A DNA stretch of 64,000 nucleotides from Methylorubrum suomiense (GCF_022179765.1 NZ_BPRE01000001.1:310001-374000); one strand, 5' to 3'; numbered from the stretch's first letter, positions 34,663 through 44,796 are shown. The notes: generated from the sequence alone by a model not told the origin. A program made the numbers and translations.

Positions 34663-35895
34663 ATGATCTCGCTTCTCGATCTCCGCGCCCGCATCGAGTC
34701 CGGCACCCTCTCGCCGGACGCGGCGATCCGCGGGGCCCGCGCGGCGATCACGAAGCGCGACGGGAGCCTCGGCGCGATCCTTCGCACCGCACCGGAGGGT
34801 CCCGTTCCGGCGGAGGGTCCGCTCGCCGGCATCGCGGTCGGCATCAAGGACATCATCGACACCGCCGACATGGCGACCGAGCACGGCTCGCCGATCCATG
34901 CCGGCTGGCGCCCCCGGGCCGATGCGGCGGTGGTGGCGCGGCTCAGGGCGCTCGGCGCCGTGCCGCTCGCCAAGACCGCGACCACCGCCTTCGCCGGACT
35001 CGACCCGTGCGGGACGGCGAACCCGCACGATCCCGCCCGCACGCCGGGGGGCTCCTCTTCCGGCTCGGCCGCCGCGATCGCCGCTGGACTCCTGCCGCTG
35101 GCGCTCGGCACCCAGACCGGGGGGTCGGTGATCCGCCCGGCCGCCTTCTGCGGGATCGCGGCGATCAAGCCCTCGTTCCGGCTGATCCCGACGGTGGGGG
35201 TGAAGACCTTCTCCTGGGCCCTCGACACGGTGGGGCTGTTCGCCCGCGGCGTGCCCGACCTCGCCCGCGCGCTGGCCCTGATCGTCGAGCGGCGCGAGAT
35301 CGAGACGGAGGCGCCGTCGGCGCCTCGGATCGCACTCTGTCGCCAGGATTTCGCCGGCGAGGCCGATGCGGAGGCCCTCGCGGCGCTCGCCCGCGCGGGC
35401 CGGGCCGCCGAGCGGGCGGGCGCGCGCGTCTTCGACCTTGCGCTGCCGGACCCCTTCGCCCGCGCCTGGGCCGCCCATCCGACGGTGCAGGATTTCGAGG
35501 CCCGCCAAGCGCTGGCCTGGGAATATGCGACCCATCGCGCGGCGCTGCCGCCGGTGCTCGGGGCCCAACTCGATCGGGCGCAGGCGCTCACCGCCGCGCA
35601 GTACGACTCGGCCCGCCGGGACGCCCACCGGGCGCGCCGCCAGCTGAAGGACATGTTCGCGGACTTCGACGCGATCCTGACCGTGTCCGCCGTCGGCCGC
35701 GCGCCCGACCGCGCCACCACGGGGGATGCCCGCTTCAACCGGCTCTGGACGCTGATGGGTGTTCCCTGCGTCACCGTCCCGGTGCCCGGAGACGGATTGC
35801 CGCTCGGGGTTCAGGTGATTGCCCGCTTCGGGGATGACGGGCGGGCCCTGGCGCTTGCCGGGATGATCGAGGCGGCCCTGCGGATGCGGGATTAG
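34663..35895 (+). CDS. Amidase-signature hydrolase
   Basis: 410 residues. The catalytic triad of the family is seen at Lys62 (VGIKDIIDT), Ser131 (PGGSSSGSAAA) and Ser155 (TQTGGSVIRPA). These numbers equal those I recall for malonamidase E2 of Bradyrhizobium, and the length is similar, so a malonamidase-like role is possible but unproven. Otherwise it is a general amidase. ATG 34663; divergent from the extensin-like gene. The chromate transporter follows within a few dozen bases. No signal peptide. Confidence 0.85.
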   Translation: MISLLDLRARIESGTLSPDAAIRGARAAITKRDGSLGAILRTAPEGPVPAEGPLAGIAVGIKDIIDTADMATEHGSPIHAGWRPRADAAVVARLRALGAVPLAKTATTAFAGLDPCGTANPHDPARTPGGSSSGSAAAIAAGLLPLALGTQTGGSVIRPAAFCGIAAIKPSFRLIPTVGVKTFSWALDTVGLFARGVPDLARALALIVERREIETEAPSAPRIALCRQDFAGEADAEALAALARAGRAAERAGARVFDLALPDPFARAWAAHPTVQDFEARQALAWEYATHRAALPPVLGAQLDRAQALTAAQYDSARRDAHRARRQLKDMFADFDAILTVSAVGRAPDRATTGDARFNRLWTLMGVPCVTVPVPGDGLPLGVQVIARFGDDGRALALAGMIEAALRMRD

Positions 35896-35939
35896 GCGCC
35901 TTGGATCAGGCCGCCGCACGCGCCGAAACGGCGGCGCAT

Positions 35940-37304
35940 ATGCCCGATCACGGCGTCACCCTCACCGAGGCGGCCCGCGTCTGGGCCCGGATCGCGCTCC
36001 TGAGCTTCGGCGGCCCGGCCGGGCAGATCGCGGTGATGCACCGCATCCTCGTCGAGGAGAAGCGCTGGATCGGCGAGGGGCGCTTCCTCCACGCGCTGTC
36101 CTTCTGCACCCTGCTGCCCGGCCCCGAGGCGCAGCAGCTCGCCACCTATATCGGCTGGCTGATGCACCGCACGGCGGGTGGGCTGATCGCGGGCGGGCTG
36201 TTCGTGCTGCCCGGCCTCGTCTCGATCATGGGTCTCAGCCTGATCTACGCGGCCTATGGCGGGGTCGGGATCGTCGGCGGCCTGTTCTTCGGCCTCAAAT
36301 GCGCGGTGCTCGCCATCGTGCTTCAGGCGGTGGTGCGGCTGGGCGCCCGGGCCCTGCGCAACGGCGCGATGCGCGGGATCGCGGCGGGTGCCTTCGCGGC
36401 GATCTTCCTGTTCGACGTGCCGTTCCCGCTGATCGTGCTGGCGGCGGGCGTCATCGGCTATGCGGGGACGCGGGCCGGGGCGAAAAGCTTCCGCACCGGC
36501 GGTCACGGCAGCGCGGCGGAGAACGGCCTGGCCGATGCCGACAGCCTGCTGGGCCTCGGCGTGCCGGCCCATGCCCGGCCCGCTCCGCGCCGAACGCTGA
36601 TGCTCTCGGCTGCGCTCCTGGCGCTCTGGCTCGGGCCTGTGCTGGCCTTGGTGATCGGACTCGGGCCGAACCACGTCTTCAGCGCGATCGCGGTCTTCTT
36701 CTCCAAGATGGCCATCGTCACCTTCGGCGGCGCCTACGCGGTCCTGGCCTACGTCGCCCAGGCGGCGGTCGACACCTATGGCTGGCTGAAACCCGGCGAG
36801 ATGCTCGACGGGCTGGGGCTCGCCGAGACGACGCCCGGCCCGCTCATCATGGTGACCCAGTTCGTCGGCTTCCTCGGCGCCTTCCGGCAGGCGAGCGGGC
36901 TCGACCCCTACGTCGCGGGCGTGCTCGGCGGGCTGCTCACCACCTGGGTGACCTTCCTGCCCTGCTTCCTCTGGATCTTCGCGGGCGCCCCCTATGTCGA
37001 GGCCCTGCGGGGGAACCGGTCGCTGTCGGGCGCGCTCGCGGCCATCACCGCGGCGGTGGTGGGGGTGATCCTCAACCTCGCGGTCTGGTTCGCGCTGCAC
37101 CTGCTGTTCTCGGAGATCCGCAGCCTGCATCCGGGTTTCGGGCTGCGGCTCGACATCCCGGTCTGGTCGAGCCTGAAGGGGCCGGCGCTGGTCCTGAGCG
37201 CCGCCGCGATCCTGGCGGTGTTCCGCTTCCGCGCGGGCGTGATCCCGACGCTGCTCGCGGCCTCCGCCGCGGGCGTCGGGCTGCATCTGGCTGGAATCGC
37301 CTGA
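35940..37304 (+). CDS. chrA: Chromate efflux transporter
   Basis: Inner-membrane CHR-family protein of 454 residues from ATG 35940; a TTG at 35901 would add 13 residues. Two repeated CHR halves: the N-terminal IALLSFGGPAGQIAVMHRI with FCTLLPGPEAQQLATYIGW, and the C-terminal MAIVTFGGAYAVLAYVAQ with GLAETTPGPLIMVTQFVGF. This duplication is diagnostic. It expels chromate (driven by the membrane potential). The two halves are joined by a segment around residues 185-215. No regulator such as chrB is adjacent. Confidence 0.92.
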   Translation: MPDHGVTLTEAARVWARIALLSFGGPAGQIAVMHRILVEEKRWIGEGRFLHALSFCTLLPGPEAQQLATYIGWLMHRTAGGLIAGGLFVLPGLVSIMGLSLIYAAYGGVGIVGGLFFGLKCAVLAIVLQAVVRLGARALRNGAMRGIAAGAFAAIFLFDVPFPLIVLAAGVIGYAGTRAGAKSFRTGGHGSAAENGLADADSLLGLGVPAHARPAPRRTLMLSAALLALWLGPVLALVIGLGPNHVFSAIAVFFSKMAIVTFGGAYAVLAYVAQAAVDTYGWLKPGEMLDGLGLAETTPGPLIMVTQFVGFLGAFRQASGLDPYVAGVLGGLLTTWVTFLPCFLWIFAGAPYVEALRGNRSLSGALAAITAAVVGVILNLAVWFALHLLFSEIRSLHPGFGLRLDIPVWSSLKGPALVLSAAAILAVFRFRAGVIPTLLAASAAGVGLHLAGIA

Positions 37305-37372
37305 AGCGTATCTCCCGCACTTTCCCTTTCATCGTGAGGGGCTTGGGTGGGAGGGGGCGTTCGAGCAACCGC

Positions 37373-38395
37373 TCAACCCGCCTTGCCCGAAACCCCCGCC
37401 TGCTCGAAGGTCGCCATGTCGCGGTGGCAGGCGAGCGCGCCCTTGAGGAGGCTCATCGCCAGGGCGGCGCCGGAGGCCTCGCCGAGGCGCATGCCCAGCG
37501 ACAGGAGCGGTTCGAGCCCGAGCCGCTCCAGCACCTCCGCATGGGCGCCTTCGGCCGAGAGATGGCCGGCGACGCAATGGTCGAGGGCGGATGCGTCGAG
37601 GGCGTGCAGCACGGCGGCCGCGGCGGTCGCCACGTAGCCGTCGAGCACCACCGGCACCCGCTGGAGCCGCGCGGCGAGGATCGCGCCGGCCATGGCGGCG
37701 ATCTCCCGGCCGCCGAGACGGGCGAGCACCTGGAGCGGATCGTCGAGATGGCCGGCATGGGTCTGGAGCGCGAGGCGCACGGCCTCCGCCTTGCGAGCGA
37801 GGCCGCCCGCATCCACCCCCGTGCCGCGCCCGACCCAATGGGCCGGATCGCCGCCGTAGAGCGCGGCGTAGATCGCTGCCGCGACGGTGGTGTTGCCGAT
37901 GCCCATCTCGCCGATGGCGAGGCCGTCGGTGCCGGCGGCGACCGCCTCCATGCCGAAGGCCATGGTGGCGACGCACCCCTTCTCATCAAGCGCCGGGCCT
38001 TCGCAGATATCGCCGGTCGGCAGATCGACGGCGAGGTCGAACACCCGGAAGCCGAGGCCGTAGGCGGCGCAGAGCTGGTTGATCGCGGCCCCTCCGGCCG
38101 CGAAATTGTCGAGCATCTGCCGGTTGACCTCCGGCGGGAAGGCCGAGACGCCGCGGGCCGTCACTCCATGACTGCCGGCGAATACGCAGACCAGCGGCCG
38201 GTCGAGGGTGGGCTTCGCCTTGCCCTGCCACGCGGCCAGCCATTCCACGAGGGTTTCGAGCCGCCCGAGGGCGCCCGGCGGCTTGGTCAACGTTGCATCG
38301 CGGGCCCGGACCGCGGCGACGGAATCCGTGTCGGGGCCGGGCATCTCGGCGATCAGGCGGCGGATATCGGCGAACGGCGCGGCGTTCTCGGTCAT
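37373..38395 (-). CDS. cobT: Nicotinate-nucleotide-dimethylbenzimidazole phosphoribosyltransferase
   Basis: Makes alpha-ribazole phosphate from DMB and nicotinate mononucleotide. It is 340 residues. Motifs KPPGALGRLE, VFAGSHGVTARGVSAFPPEVN, AIGEMGIGNTTVAAAI, and the C-terminal GAHAEVLERLGLEPLLSLGM region. The adjacent cobS is divergent across 162 bases. The DMB substrate is the product of BluB, encoded at 62273. Start ATG 38395. Cytoplasmic. Confidence 0.95.
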   Translation of the reverse strand: MTENAAPFADIRRLIAEMPGPDTDSVAAVRARDATLTKPPGALGRLETLVEWLAAWQGKAKPTLDRPLVCVFAGSHGVTARGVSAFPPEVNRQMLDNFAAGGAAINQLCAAYGLGFRVFDLAVDLPTGDICEGPALDEKGCVATMAFGMEAVAAGTDGLAIGEMGIGNTTVAAAIYAALYGGDPAHWVGRGTGVDAGGLARKAEAVRLALQTHAGHLDDPLQVLARLGGREIAAMAGAILAARLQRVPVVLDGYVATAAAAVLHALDASALDHCVAGHLSAEGAHAEVLERLGLEPLLSLGMRLGEASGAALAMSLLKGALACHRDMATFEQAGVSGKAG

Positions 38396-38557
38396 CGCAG
38401 GGAGCCTCGGCTGCCGAAAATTGCGGCGGGACGGCGGATGGGGCGCGTAGCGGGCGCGGACCCGCCAGCGCTATAGAAGCGTGCGGGCCCGCGGTACAGG
38501 CGGCCGCGCCCGCGCGCCGCATCGGCAATGGGCGCATCACCGCCTTGGGGAGCCGGA

Positions 38558-39385
38558 ATGGTCGAGCGCAGCGGCGGCGATCCCGGCCCTCCCTTTCCCG
38601 GCGCGGATTGGGTCTACGACCTCGCCGCCTGCCTGCGCTTCTTCACCCGCCTGCCGATCCCGCCGCTGCCCGACGAGCCGGCCCCCTACGGCATCCCGGA
38701 TTTCCGCACCGTGCCGCGGATGCTTCCCATCGCGGCCCTGCTGCTGGCGCTGCCCGCCGCCCTCGTGCTGGTCCTGGCCTGGGAGATCCGGCTCGGCCCG
38801 TTCGTGGCCGCCGCCCTGGCCTTGGCCGCCCTCGCCCTCGTCACCGGCGCGATGCACGAGGACGGCCTCGCGGACGTGGCCGACGGCTTCGGCGGCGGTC
38901 GGAGCGCCGAGCGCAGCCTGGAGATCATGCGCGACAGCCGCATCGGCGCCTTCGGGGGCACCGCCCTGTTCCTCGGCTTGGCGCTCCGGGCGGCGACGCT
39001 CGCCACGCTGCTCGACCGCTCCGGCTGGCTCGCTTCGGTCGCGCTTCTCTACGCGGCCTCCGTCTCCCGCAGCGCCGCCCTGGTCCCGATCGCGTGGCTG
39101 CCCCCCGCCCGGCCGGGCGGGGCGGGCGCCGCTGTCGGCCGTCCGAGCCAAGTGACCCTCGCGGTCGTCGGCGGTCTCTGCCTCGCCCTGGCCCTCGTCG
39201 GAGCGGCCCTGGGCCTGCCGCCGCTCGGCCTCGGTCTCGGCCTCGTCCTCGCGCCCGCCGCCGCCTTCGCCCTCTCGGCCCTCGCCCGCCGCAAGATCGG
39301 CGGCCAGACCGGCGACGTGGTCGGCGCCTGCCAGCAACTCGGCGAGATCGCGGTGCTGCTCGCCCTGGTGGGAGCGACGGCGTAG
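38558..39385 (+). CDS. cobS: Adenosylcobinamide-GDP ribazoletransferase (cobalamin synthase)
   Basis: Last step of B12 assembly, in the inner membrane. It is 275 residues with about seven hydrophobic segments. Family signatures: DLAACLRFFTRLPIP at the start, AMHEDGLADVADGFGGG (metal site) and GGQTGDVVGACQQL near the end. ATG 38558 follows a GGAG site; an upstream ATG (38528) would lengthen the leader. Divergent from cobT, as in many Rhizobiales. Confidence 0.94.
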   Translation: MVERSGGDPGPPFPGADWVYDLAACLRFFTRLPIPPLPDEPAPYGIPDFRTVPRMLPIAALLLALPAALVLVLAWEIRLGPFVAAALALAALALVTGAMHEDGLADVADGFGGGRSAERSLEIMRDSRIGAFGGTALFLGLALRAATLATLLDRSGWLASVALLYAASVSRSAALVPIAWLPPARPGGAGAAVGRPSQVTLAVVGGLCLALALVGAALGLPPLGLGLGLVLAPAAAFALSALARRKIGGQTGDVVGACQQLGEIAVLLALVGATA

Positions 39386-39496
39386 CGCGGAAGAACGAAG
39401 GAGCGACTCCGAGGCGAACGGGGAGGCCGACGCGATGCGACCCCGGACACCCCGGCGCAGTCCGAGGCCGAGCAGCGAAACCTGGGACGCCGTCTG

Positions 39497-39613
39497 CCGG
39501 GATCGAATCCCGTCGTGGATCCCGGTTTGCTCGACGGCGAACCGACAGGCCGGATCGATTCGGTCGGAACGGTCGCGCTGGGTGATGGTGTCGCGTGTTC
39601 GCCACCCAGCGCG
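39497..39613. other. Two hairpins in the cobS-DUF1289 gap
   Basis: The 291-base gap (39386-39676) has no gene. CCGGGATC (39497-39504) pairs with GATCCCGG (39518-39525), followed by TTTGC; GCGCTGGGTG (39576-39585) pairs with CACCCAGCGC (39604-39613). They may be a weak terminator and an untranslated structure. Confidence 0.45.
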
Positions 39614-39676
39614 CTACCGCTGCTTACGCCCGCACGTCTTGATTCGCGGCCCCGCTCCGTCCCATCTGCCAGGGCC

Positions 39677-39889
39677 ATGATCGCCCCCCTGTCTCCCAAG
39701 CCCTCCTCACCCTGCACCAAGGTCTGCGTGCTCGATGCGCGGAACGGCCTGTGCGAGGGCTGCGGCCGCACCCGCGACGAGATCGGCCTGTGGGGCTCGC
39801 TGTCCGAGCCGCAGCGGCGCGCGATCATGGCGATCCTGCCGGATCGGCTGGCCCGGGCCTATCCGGGGCGCGGGGCGCGCGTGCGATGA
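39677..39889 (+). CDS. DUF1289 small Cys protein
   Basis: 70 residues. Four Cys: SSPCTKVCVLDARNGLCEGCGRTRDE, the DUF1289 zinc- or iron-sulphur-like cluster. The rest is WGSLSEPQRRAIMAILPDR, also typical. Role unknown in the family. Its stop overlaps the retropepsin-like start (ATGA). ATG 39677 is internal to a longer open frame but is the family start. Confidence 0.88.
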   Translation: MIAPLSPKPSSPCTKVCVLDARNGLCEGCGRTRDEIGLWGSLSEPQRRAIMAILPDRLARAYPGRGARVR

Positions 39890-40578
39890 GGTGGATCGGG
39901 CTCGCGATCCTCGCCATCGGCCTCGTCGTCCTGATCGCCAACCACGAGGGCGGCCCCGTCATGGGGCTCGATTCCGATCAGCTCGCCGGCCTCGTCTCAC
40001 TCTCGGCGCTGCTGCTCCTCATCACCGCCGGGCGCTGGCGCCACGCCCTGGCCATGCCGGGGAACACGATCCGGGCGGCCCTGATCTGGCTCGGCCTCGG
40101 GGCGCTCGCGGTTGGCGCCTATGCCTATCGCGACGACGCCCAGCGGGTCGGCGCCACCCTGATCGGGGCCCTGCGCCCCGGCACGGCCGTGGTCGGCCCC
40201 GGCGGCGAGGTCACGATCACCCGCCGCGCGGACGGCGATTTCGCGGTGATCGCCGAGGTGAACGGCCGCGCCGAGCAGCGCTTCGCCTTCGATACGGGGG
40301 CGAGCAGCGTGGTGCTCACCGCCGAGAACGCCGCCGCCCTCGGCATCCGCCCGGCAGAGGGCGACTACACACTCCGCGTGTCCACCGCCAACGGCATCGC
40401 GATGACCGCACCGATCCGGCTCGATTCGATTCGGGTCGGACCGATCACCGAGCGCCAGGTCGACGCGGTGGTGAGCCGGCCGGGCGCGCTGACCGGCAAC
40501 CTGCTCGGCCAGAGCTTCCTGACGCGCCTGCCCTCCTACGAGGTGCGGGGCGATCGGCTGATCCTCAGGAGCCGGTAG
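39886..40578 (+). CDS. Retropepsin-like clan AA aspartic protease (TIGR02281 type)
   Basis: 230 residues. Two or three N-terminal membrane helices (residues about 2-18, 34-50 and 65-80), then an extracytoplasmic aspartic-protease domain with FAFDTGASSVVLT (Asp136-Thr-Gly). Single DTG per chain implies a dimer. The C-terminus GNLLGQSFLTRLPSYEV is a hallmark. ATG 39886 overlaps the upstream stop. Substrate unknown. The 3' end overlaps the convergent HugZ-like gene by 14 bases. Confidence 0.88.
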   Translation: MRWIGLAILAIGLVVLIANHEGGPVMGLDSDQLAGLVSLSALLLLITAGRWRHALAMPGNTIRAALIWLGLGALAVGAYAYRDDAQRVGATLIGALRPGTAVVGPGGEVTITRRADGDFAVIAEVNGRAEQRFAFDTGASSVVLTAENAAALGIRPAEGDYTLRVSTANGIAMTAPIRLDSIRVGPITERQVDAVVSRPGALTGNLLGQSFLTRLPSYEVRGDRLILRSR

Positions 40579-41359
40579 TCTCGGCGCCGGACCGCGCCGC
40601 ATTCGCCATGGAGACCAAGACCTTGCGCAGGGACCCCATGTCCCGCACCGGCTCCGGGTAGGAGATGCGGGCGGTGCGGTCGCCGGCGAGCAGGTCCATG
40701 CCCTCCGGATCGAGTCCGGTCAGCCGCCACCCCGTGCCGGTCTCGCCGACGGCGGCCGCGTAGAGGGCGAGCGCGTCGGTGTGATCCTCGTTCATGTGCT
40801 CGACCGCGCCGCGCTCGCCCGACACCAGGGCCTCCGCCCCGGCGAGATCGAGGAGCAGCTCGTCCCGCGTCAGCGTCGCGGCCTTGGCAAAGCCCCCGTT
40901 GAGGTGGCCCGCATTCGGATCGAGGGCGAAGAAGCCGAAATCGGGGAAGTCGGCGTAGAGCTTGGCCTTGGGATGGCGGGCCAGGAACCGCTCGCGGATG
41001 CGCGGTTCGTCGGTGCGGGCGGCGCGGCCGGTCACGGTCAGGCGCGGATGGGCCAGCGGATCGCCCTTGCCGCCGACGGAGAACAGCAGCGAGCAGCGCG
41101 GGTCCTTGTCGAGGTTGCGCGTATGCGCCGAGAGCCGCGACATCAGCATCAAGGGCGTGCCGTCGTGGTCGGTCGCGATGGTGACGAGCGAGGCGAAGGG
41201 CGTGCCGTCCTGGGCGTCGAGCGTGGCGAGGGCACCCGCGCGCACGCCGCGCAGCAGCTGCCGGGCGAGCCCGATGGCGTCGAACGGCGCCTGCGCCGCG
41301 GGAAGGGGCTCGGCCGGGCCGCGCCGCTCGGGGGCCGGGGGCGTCGCGTCGTCGTTCAT
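40565..41359 (-). CDS. HugZ-like pyridoxamine 5'-phosphate oxidase-fold protein
   Basis: 264 residues. An FMN-binding split-barrel domain (about 30-155, GALATLDAQDGTPFASLV and HPRLTVTGRA) is followed by a DUF2470 domain (about 175-255, VEHMNEDHTDALALYA). This pairing is found in haem-utilisation proteins of the HugZ/HutZ type, which degrade or handle haem, but the catalytic activity is not proven here. Start ATG 41359; the upstream frame is open. Convergent with the aspartic-protease gene, with overlapping ends. Confidence 0.85.
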   Translation of the reverse strand: MNDDATPPAPERRGPAEPLPAAQAPFDAIGLARQLLRGVRAGALATLDAQDGTPFASLVTIATDHDGTPLMLMSRLSAHTRNLDKDPRCSLLFSVGGKGDPLAHPRLTVTGRAARTDEPRIRERFLARHPKAKLYADFPDFGFFALDPNAGHLNGGFAKAATLTRDELLLDLAGAEALVSGERGAVEHMNEDHTDALALYAAAVGETGTGWRLTGLDPEGMDLLAGDRTARISYPEPVRDMGSLRKVLVSMANAARSGAETTGS

Positions 41360-41675
41360 GAAAAACTCCCTCCCGGACGCCCGGATCCGTCGGCGCCCGG
41401 TTCGGACCCGAGCATAGCGCGTCGCGCCCGCGCCGCACGAGGGCGCGGGGCCTCCGGCGGGTGCGGCATCCTGCCGGAAAAGGCGGTGCCGGCGATCACG
41501 AACGCGCCGGTCCGTCACGGCCAAGCTTAGACCCCCGCTCGCTTTTTTCGAACGATGGTCGTAAAGGACGAGACCCGCCGCGGGGCATCACGACCGCTCC
41601 CGGCGGGTTGCGTGCCGCGCCGCCGCCCTTCCGCACGGGAGACGCGGCGCCGCGCCGTCCAGTCAAGGATTTCGC

Positions 41676-42392
41676 ATGCCGACCATCGCCCTCGTCGACG
41701 ACGACCGCAACATCCTGACCTCCGTCTCGATCGCGCTGGAGACCGAGGGCTACCGGATCCAGACCTACACCGACGGCGCCTCGGCGCTGGACGGCCTGCG
41801 CCACTCCCCGCCCGACCTCGCCATCTTCGACATCAAGATGCCGCGCATGGACGGGATGGAGCTTCTCAGGCGCCTGCGGCAGAAATCGGACCTTCCGGTG
41901 ATCTTCCTCACCTCGAAGGACGAGGAGATCGACGAATTGTTCGGCCTGAAGATGGGCGCGGACGACTTCATCCATAAGCCGTTCTCGCAGCGCCTGCTGG
42001 TCGAGCGGGTCAAGGCGGTGCTGCGGCGCTTCGCCCCCAAGGACGGGACGCCCGGCGCCCCGGCACGCGACGCCGACGCCGCCGCCGCCCGCTCCCTCGA
42101 GCGTGGCCAGCTCATGATGGATCCCGAGCGCCATACCTGCACCTGGAAGGGCGAGCCGGTGACGCTCACCGTCACCGAATTCCTGATTCTCCAGGCGCTG
42201 GCGCAGCGTCCCGGCGTCGTGAAGAGCCGCAACGCCCTGATGGACGCGGCCTACGACGATCAGGTCTATGTCGACGACCGCACCATCGACAGCCACATCA
42301 AGCGCCTGCGCAAGAAGTTCAAGGTGACCGACCAGAGCTTCGACATGATCGAGACGCTCTACGGCGTCGGCTACCGCTTCAAGGAAGGTTGA
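41676..42392 (+). CDS. chvI: ChvI response regulator
   Basis: OmpR-family DNA-binding regulator of 238 residues. Receiver: [13 protein letters not shown], phosphoacceptor Asp52 ([12 protein letters not shown]), and Lys in FIHKPFS. The C-terminal winged helix is [17 protein letters not shown] and [13 protein letters not shown]. The partner kinase ChvG follows, overlapping by a few bases. In Rhizobiales the pair responds to acid and envelope stress and controls exopolysaccharide, motility and metabolism. A CAAGGA ribosome site precedes ATG 41676. Confidence 0.93.
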   Translation: MPTIALVDDDRNILTSVSIALETEGYRIQTYTDGASALDGLRHSPPDLAIFDIKMPRMDGMELLRRLRQKSDLPVIFLTSKDEEIDELFGLKMGADDFIHKPFSQRLLVERVKAVLRRFAPKDGTPGAPARDADAAAARSLERGQLMMDPERHTCTWKGEPVTLTVTEFLILQALAQRPGVVKSRNALMDAAYDDQVYVDDRTIDSHIKRLRKKFKVTDQSFDMIETLYGVGYRFKEG

Positions 42393-44284
42393 GCGCCCAT
42401 ACGCAAGCCCAAGGCCCCGATTTGAAGGCCCGCCCGCGGATGCTCGCTCCCCTGTCCCGAGACCCAGATTCCCAGGGCGGCGCCCGCCGCCATGCCCTGG
42501 TGCGCCTGCTCGAATCCTTCGCCCGTCCGCCGCTGACCTGGCCGCGGGACCTGTGGAACGCGGTGGGACAGCGCGCCTCCTCCAGCCTGACGCGCCGCAT
42601 CGTGGTGCTCAACCTCGTCGGGCTGATCGTCCTGCTGTTCGGCTTCCTGTACCTGAACCAGTTCCGCCAGGGCCTGATCCAGTCCCGGGTCCAAAGCCTG
42701 CTGATCCAGGGCGACATCATCTCCCTGGCCATCGCGGCCCAGGCCTCAGTCGATACCGACACGATCCGGGTCGATCCCGACAAGCTGCTGCAGCAGCAGG
42801 CGGGTGAGGGCCGCGACTTCGACGACGACCCGTCCTCCCTGGCCTTCTCGCTCAATCCGGAGAAGGTCGCACCGCTGCTGCGCCGCCTCGTGACGCCGAC
42901 CGGCAACCGCGCGCGGGTCTACGACCGCGAGGGCAGCCTCCTGTTCGACACCCGCTCGCTGTCCGCCCGCGGCGATGTCGGCCGAAACGAGACCGCAGTG
43001 CGGCCGCCGAAGCCCAATGTGCTGGAGCGGACCTGGGACTTCATCGGCACCCGCATTCTCGGCCTCGTCGTCAGCGAGCGCTCCGGCCAGGAGGAGGCGG
43101 GGCCGCAGGACGGGCGCGGTTTCCGCGAGGTCCAGGCCGCCCTGTCCGGCGCGCGCGGCACCATCGCCCGGCGCAACGAGCGCGGCGAGACCATCGTCTC
43201 GGTGGCGGTGCCGATTCAACGCTCGGGCTCGGTGCGCGGCGTCCTGATGGTCTCGACGCAAGGGGGCGATATCGATCGCGTCATCGCCTCCGAGCGATTC
43301 GGCCTGCTCCAGGTGTTCCTCGTGGCGGCGGCGGTGATGCTGGTGCTGTCGATCCTGCTGGCCGGCGCCATCGCCGGTCCGGTGCGCCGGCTGGCCGACG
43401 CCGCCGAGCGGGTGCGCCGAGGCATCAAGTCGCGCCAGGAGATCCCCGACTTCACCGCCCGCACCGACGAGATCGGCCATCTGTCCGGTGCGCTGCGCGA
43501 CATGACCCAGGCGCTCTACCGCCGCCTCGACGCCATCGAGAGCTTCGCCGCCGATGTCAGCCACGAGCTGAAGAACCCCCTGACGAGCCTGCGCAGCGCG
43601 GTCGAGACCCTGCCGCTCGCCAAGACCGACGAGTCGCGCAGCCGGCTGATGCAGATCATCCAGCACGACGTGAAGCGCCTCGACCGGCTGATCTCCGACA
43701 TCGCCGATGCTTCCCGCCTCGATGCGGAGCTCGCCCGCGCCGAGGCGCGCCGGGTCGATCTCGGCAAGCTGCTGACCACCGTCACCTCGGTCGCCAACGA
43801 GCGACGACGGGCCAAGGCGGCCCTGATCCGGTTCGACATCGAGCGTCCGCCGGGCGATGTGGAGGATCCGTTCCGCATCATCGGCCATGACAGCCGCCTC
43901 GGTCAGGTCGTCAACAACCTGCTGGACAATGCCCGCTCGTTCTCGCCCCCCGGTGCCCAGGTGCGGGTGGCGCTGCGCCGCCTGAAGAACGAGGTCGAGT
44001 TCATCGTCGAGGACGAGGGCCCCGGCATTCCCGAGCATGCGCTGGAGCGCATCTTCGAGCGCTTCTACACGGACCGGCCCGAGCAGGGCTTCGGACAGAA
44101 TTCCGGCCTCGGCCTGTCGATCTCGCGCCAAATCATCCAGGCCCATCACGGCACGATCCGGGCCGAGAACCGCCCCGGCCCCGCCGACGAGGAGGGCCAT
44201 CCGACCGTGCGCGGTGCCCGCTTCACCGTGCGGCTGCCCGTGGCGCCCCGGGCCGACCGCTTCGGCGACGACCTCGCGGCGTGA
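42389..44284 (+). CDS. chvG: ChvG sensor histidine kinase
   Basis: Inner-membrane kinase, 631 residues if it starts at TTG 42389 (overlapping the chvI stop); the start is uncertain, and ATG 42440 is an alternative. Helices lie at about 71-90 and 312-332 with a periplasmic sensor between. HAMP follows, then the H-box [13 protein letters not shown] with His392, then an ATPase domain with [20 protein letters not shown] and [10 protein letters not shown]. Its partner is chvI. The stop overlaps the hprK GTG. Confidence 0.92.
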   Translation: MSAHTQAQGPDLKARPRMLAPLSRDPDSQGGARRHALVRLLESFARPPLTWPRDLWNAVGQRASSSLTRRIVVLNLVGLIVLLFGFLYLNQFRQGLIQSRVQSLLIQGDIISLAIAAQASVDTDTIRVDPDKLLQQQAGEGRDFDDDPSSLAFSLNPEKVAPLLRRLVTPTGNRARVYDREGSLLFDTRSLSARGDVGRNETAVRPPKPNVLERTWDFIGTRILGLVVSERSGQEEAGPQDGRGFREVQAALSGARGTIARRNERGETIVSVAVPIQRSGSVRGVLMVSTQGGDIDRVIASERFGLLQVFLVAAAVMLVLSILLAGAIAGPVRRLADAAERVRRGIKSRQEIPDFTARTDEIGHLSGALRDMTQALYRRLDAIESFAADVSHELKNPLTSLRSAVETLPLAKTDESRSRLMQIIQHDVKRLDRLISDIADASRLDAELARAEARRVDLGKLLTTVTSVANERRRAKAALIRFDIERPPGDVEDPFRIIGHDSRLGQVVNNLLDNARSFSPPGAQVRVALRRLKNEVEFIVEDEGPGIPEHALERIFERFYTDRPEQGFGQNSGLGLSISRQIIQAHHGTIRAENRPGPADEEGHPTVRGARFTVRLPVAPRADRFGDDLAA

Positions 44285-44796
44285 GCGCCCCGACCGACGC
44301 GCTGACCCTCCACGCGAGCTGCGTCCTCCTCGGGGAGGCCGGCGTGCTGGTGCGGGGCCCGGCGGGCGCGGGCAAGTCGTCGCTCTGCCTCGCATTGCTC
44401 GACCGCGCCGCCCTGGAGGGACGCCATGCCCGCTTGGTCGGCGACGACCGCATTCGGTTGCAAGCGCGTCACGGGCGCCTCGTCGCGCGGCCGCACCCGA
44501 CGCTCGCCGGGCTGATCGAGATCCGCGGCCACGGCCTGCGGCGGCTCGCGGCCCATGCGGAGGCGGCAGTGCTGCGGCTCGTGGTCGATCTGGTCGAAGC
44601 GCCCGAGCGGATGCCCGCGGGACCGGCTGCGACGGAGCGTCTCCTGAGCGAGGGTCTTTTGGGGGTAAGCCTGCCGCGGCTGTCCCTTGCACGGGACCAA
44701 CCGAGGGAATACCTGATTCGGGAGGCGCTTGACGCCAGCGTGGCCTTACGGACGCACCCGGCGGCTCTCGTGCCCGGTGAGGTCCGCGATGTGTAG
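44281..44796 (+). CDS. hprK: HPr kinase/phosphorylase, short alphaproteobacterial form
   Basis: Phosphorylates HPr on Ser. It is 171 residues, lacking the usual N-terminal domain as in other alphaproteobacterial HprK. The P-loop is RGPAGAGKSSLC (Lys32), then LVGDDRIRL and LIEIRGHGL. GTG 44281 overlaps the chvG stop. It sits in the typical chvIG-hprK-EIIA-ptsH order, so it modifies the HPr encoded at 45414. Confidence 0.93.
   Translation: MSAPTDALTLHASCVLLGEAGVLVRGPAGAGKSSLCLALLDRAALEGRHARLVGDDRIRLQARHGRLVARPHPTLAGLIEIRGHGLRRLAAHAEAAVLRLVVDLVEAPERMPAGPAATERLLSEGLLGVSLPRLSLARDQPREYLIREALDASVALRTHPAALVPGEVRDV

Noticed and set aside
38396..38557. Possible B12 riboswitch between cobT and cobS
   Set aside because: No conserved box or suitable stems in the 162 bases.
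39497..39525. tRNA-like GGGATCGAATCCC sequence
   Set aside because: It has no TTCRA T-loop of correct size and no acceptor, D or anticodon arm around it; it is the loop region of a simple hairpin.
41500..41560. T-run CTTTTTTCG before chvI as an intrinsic terminator
   Set aside because: No stable hairpin precedes it on either strand.
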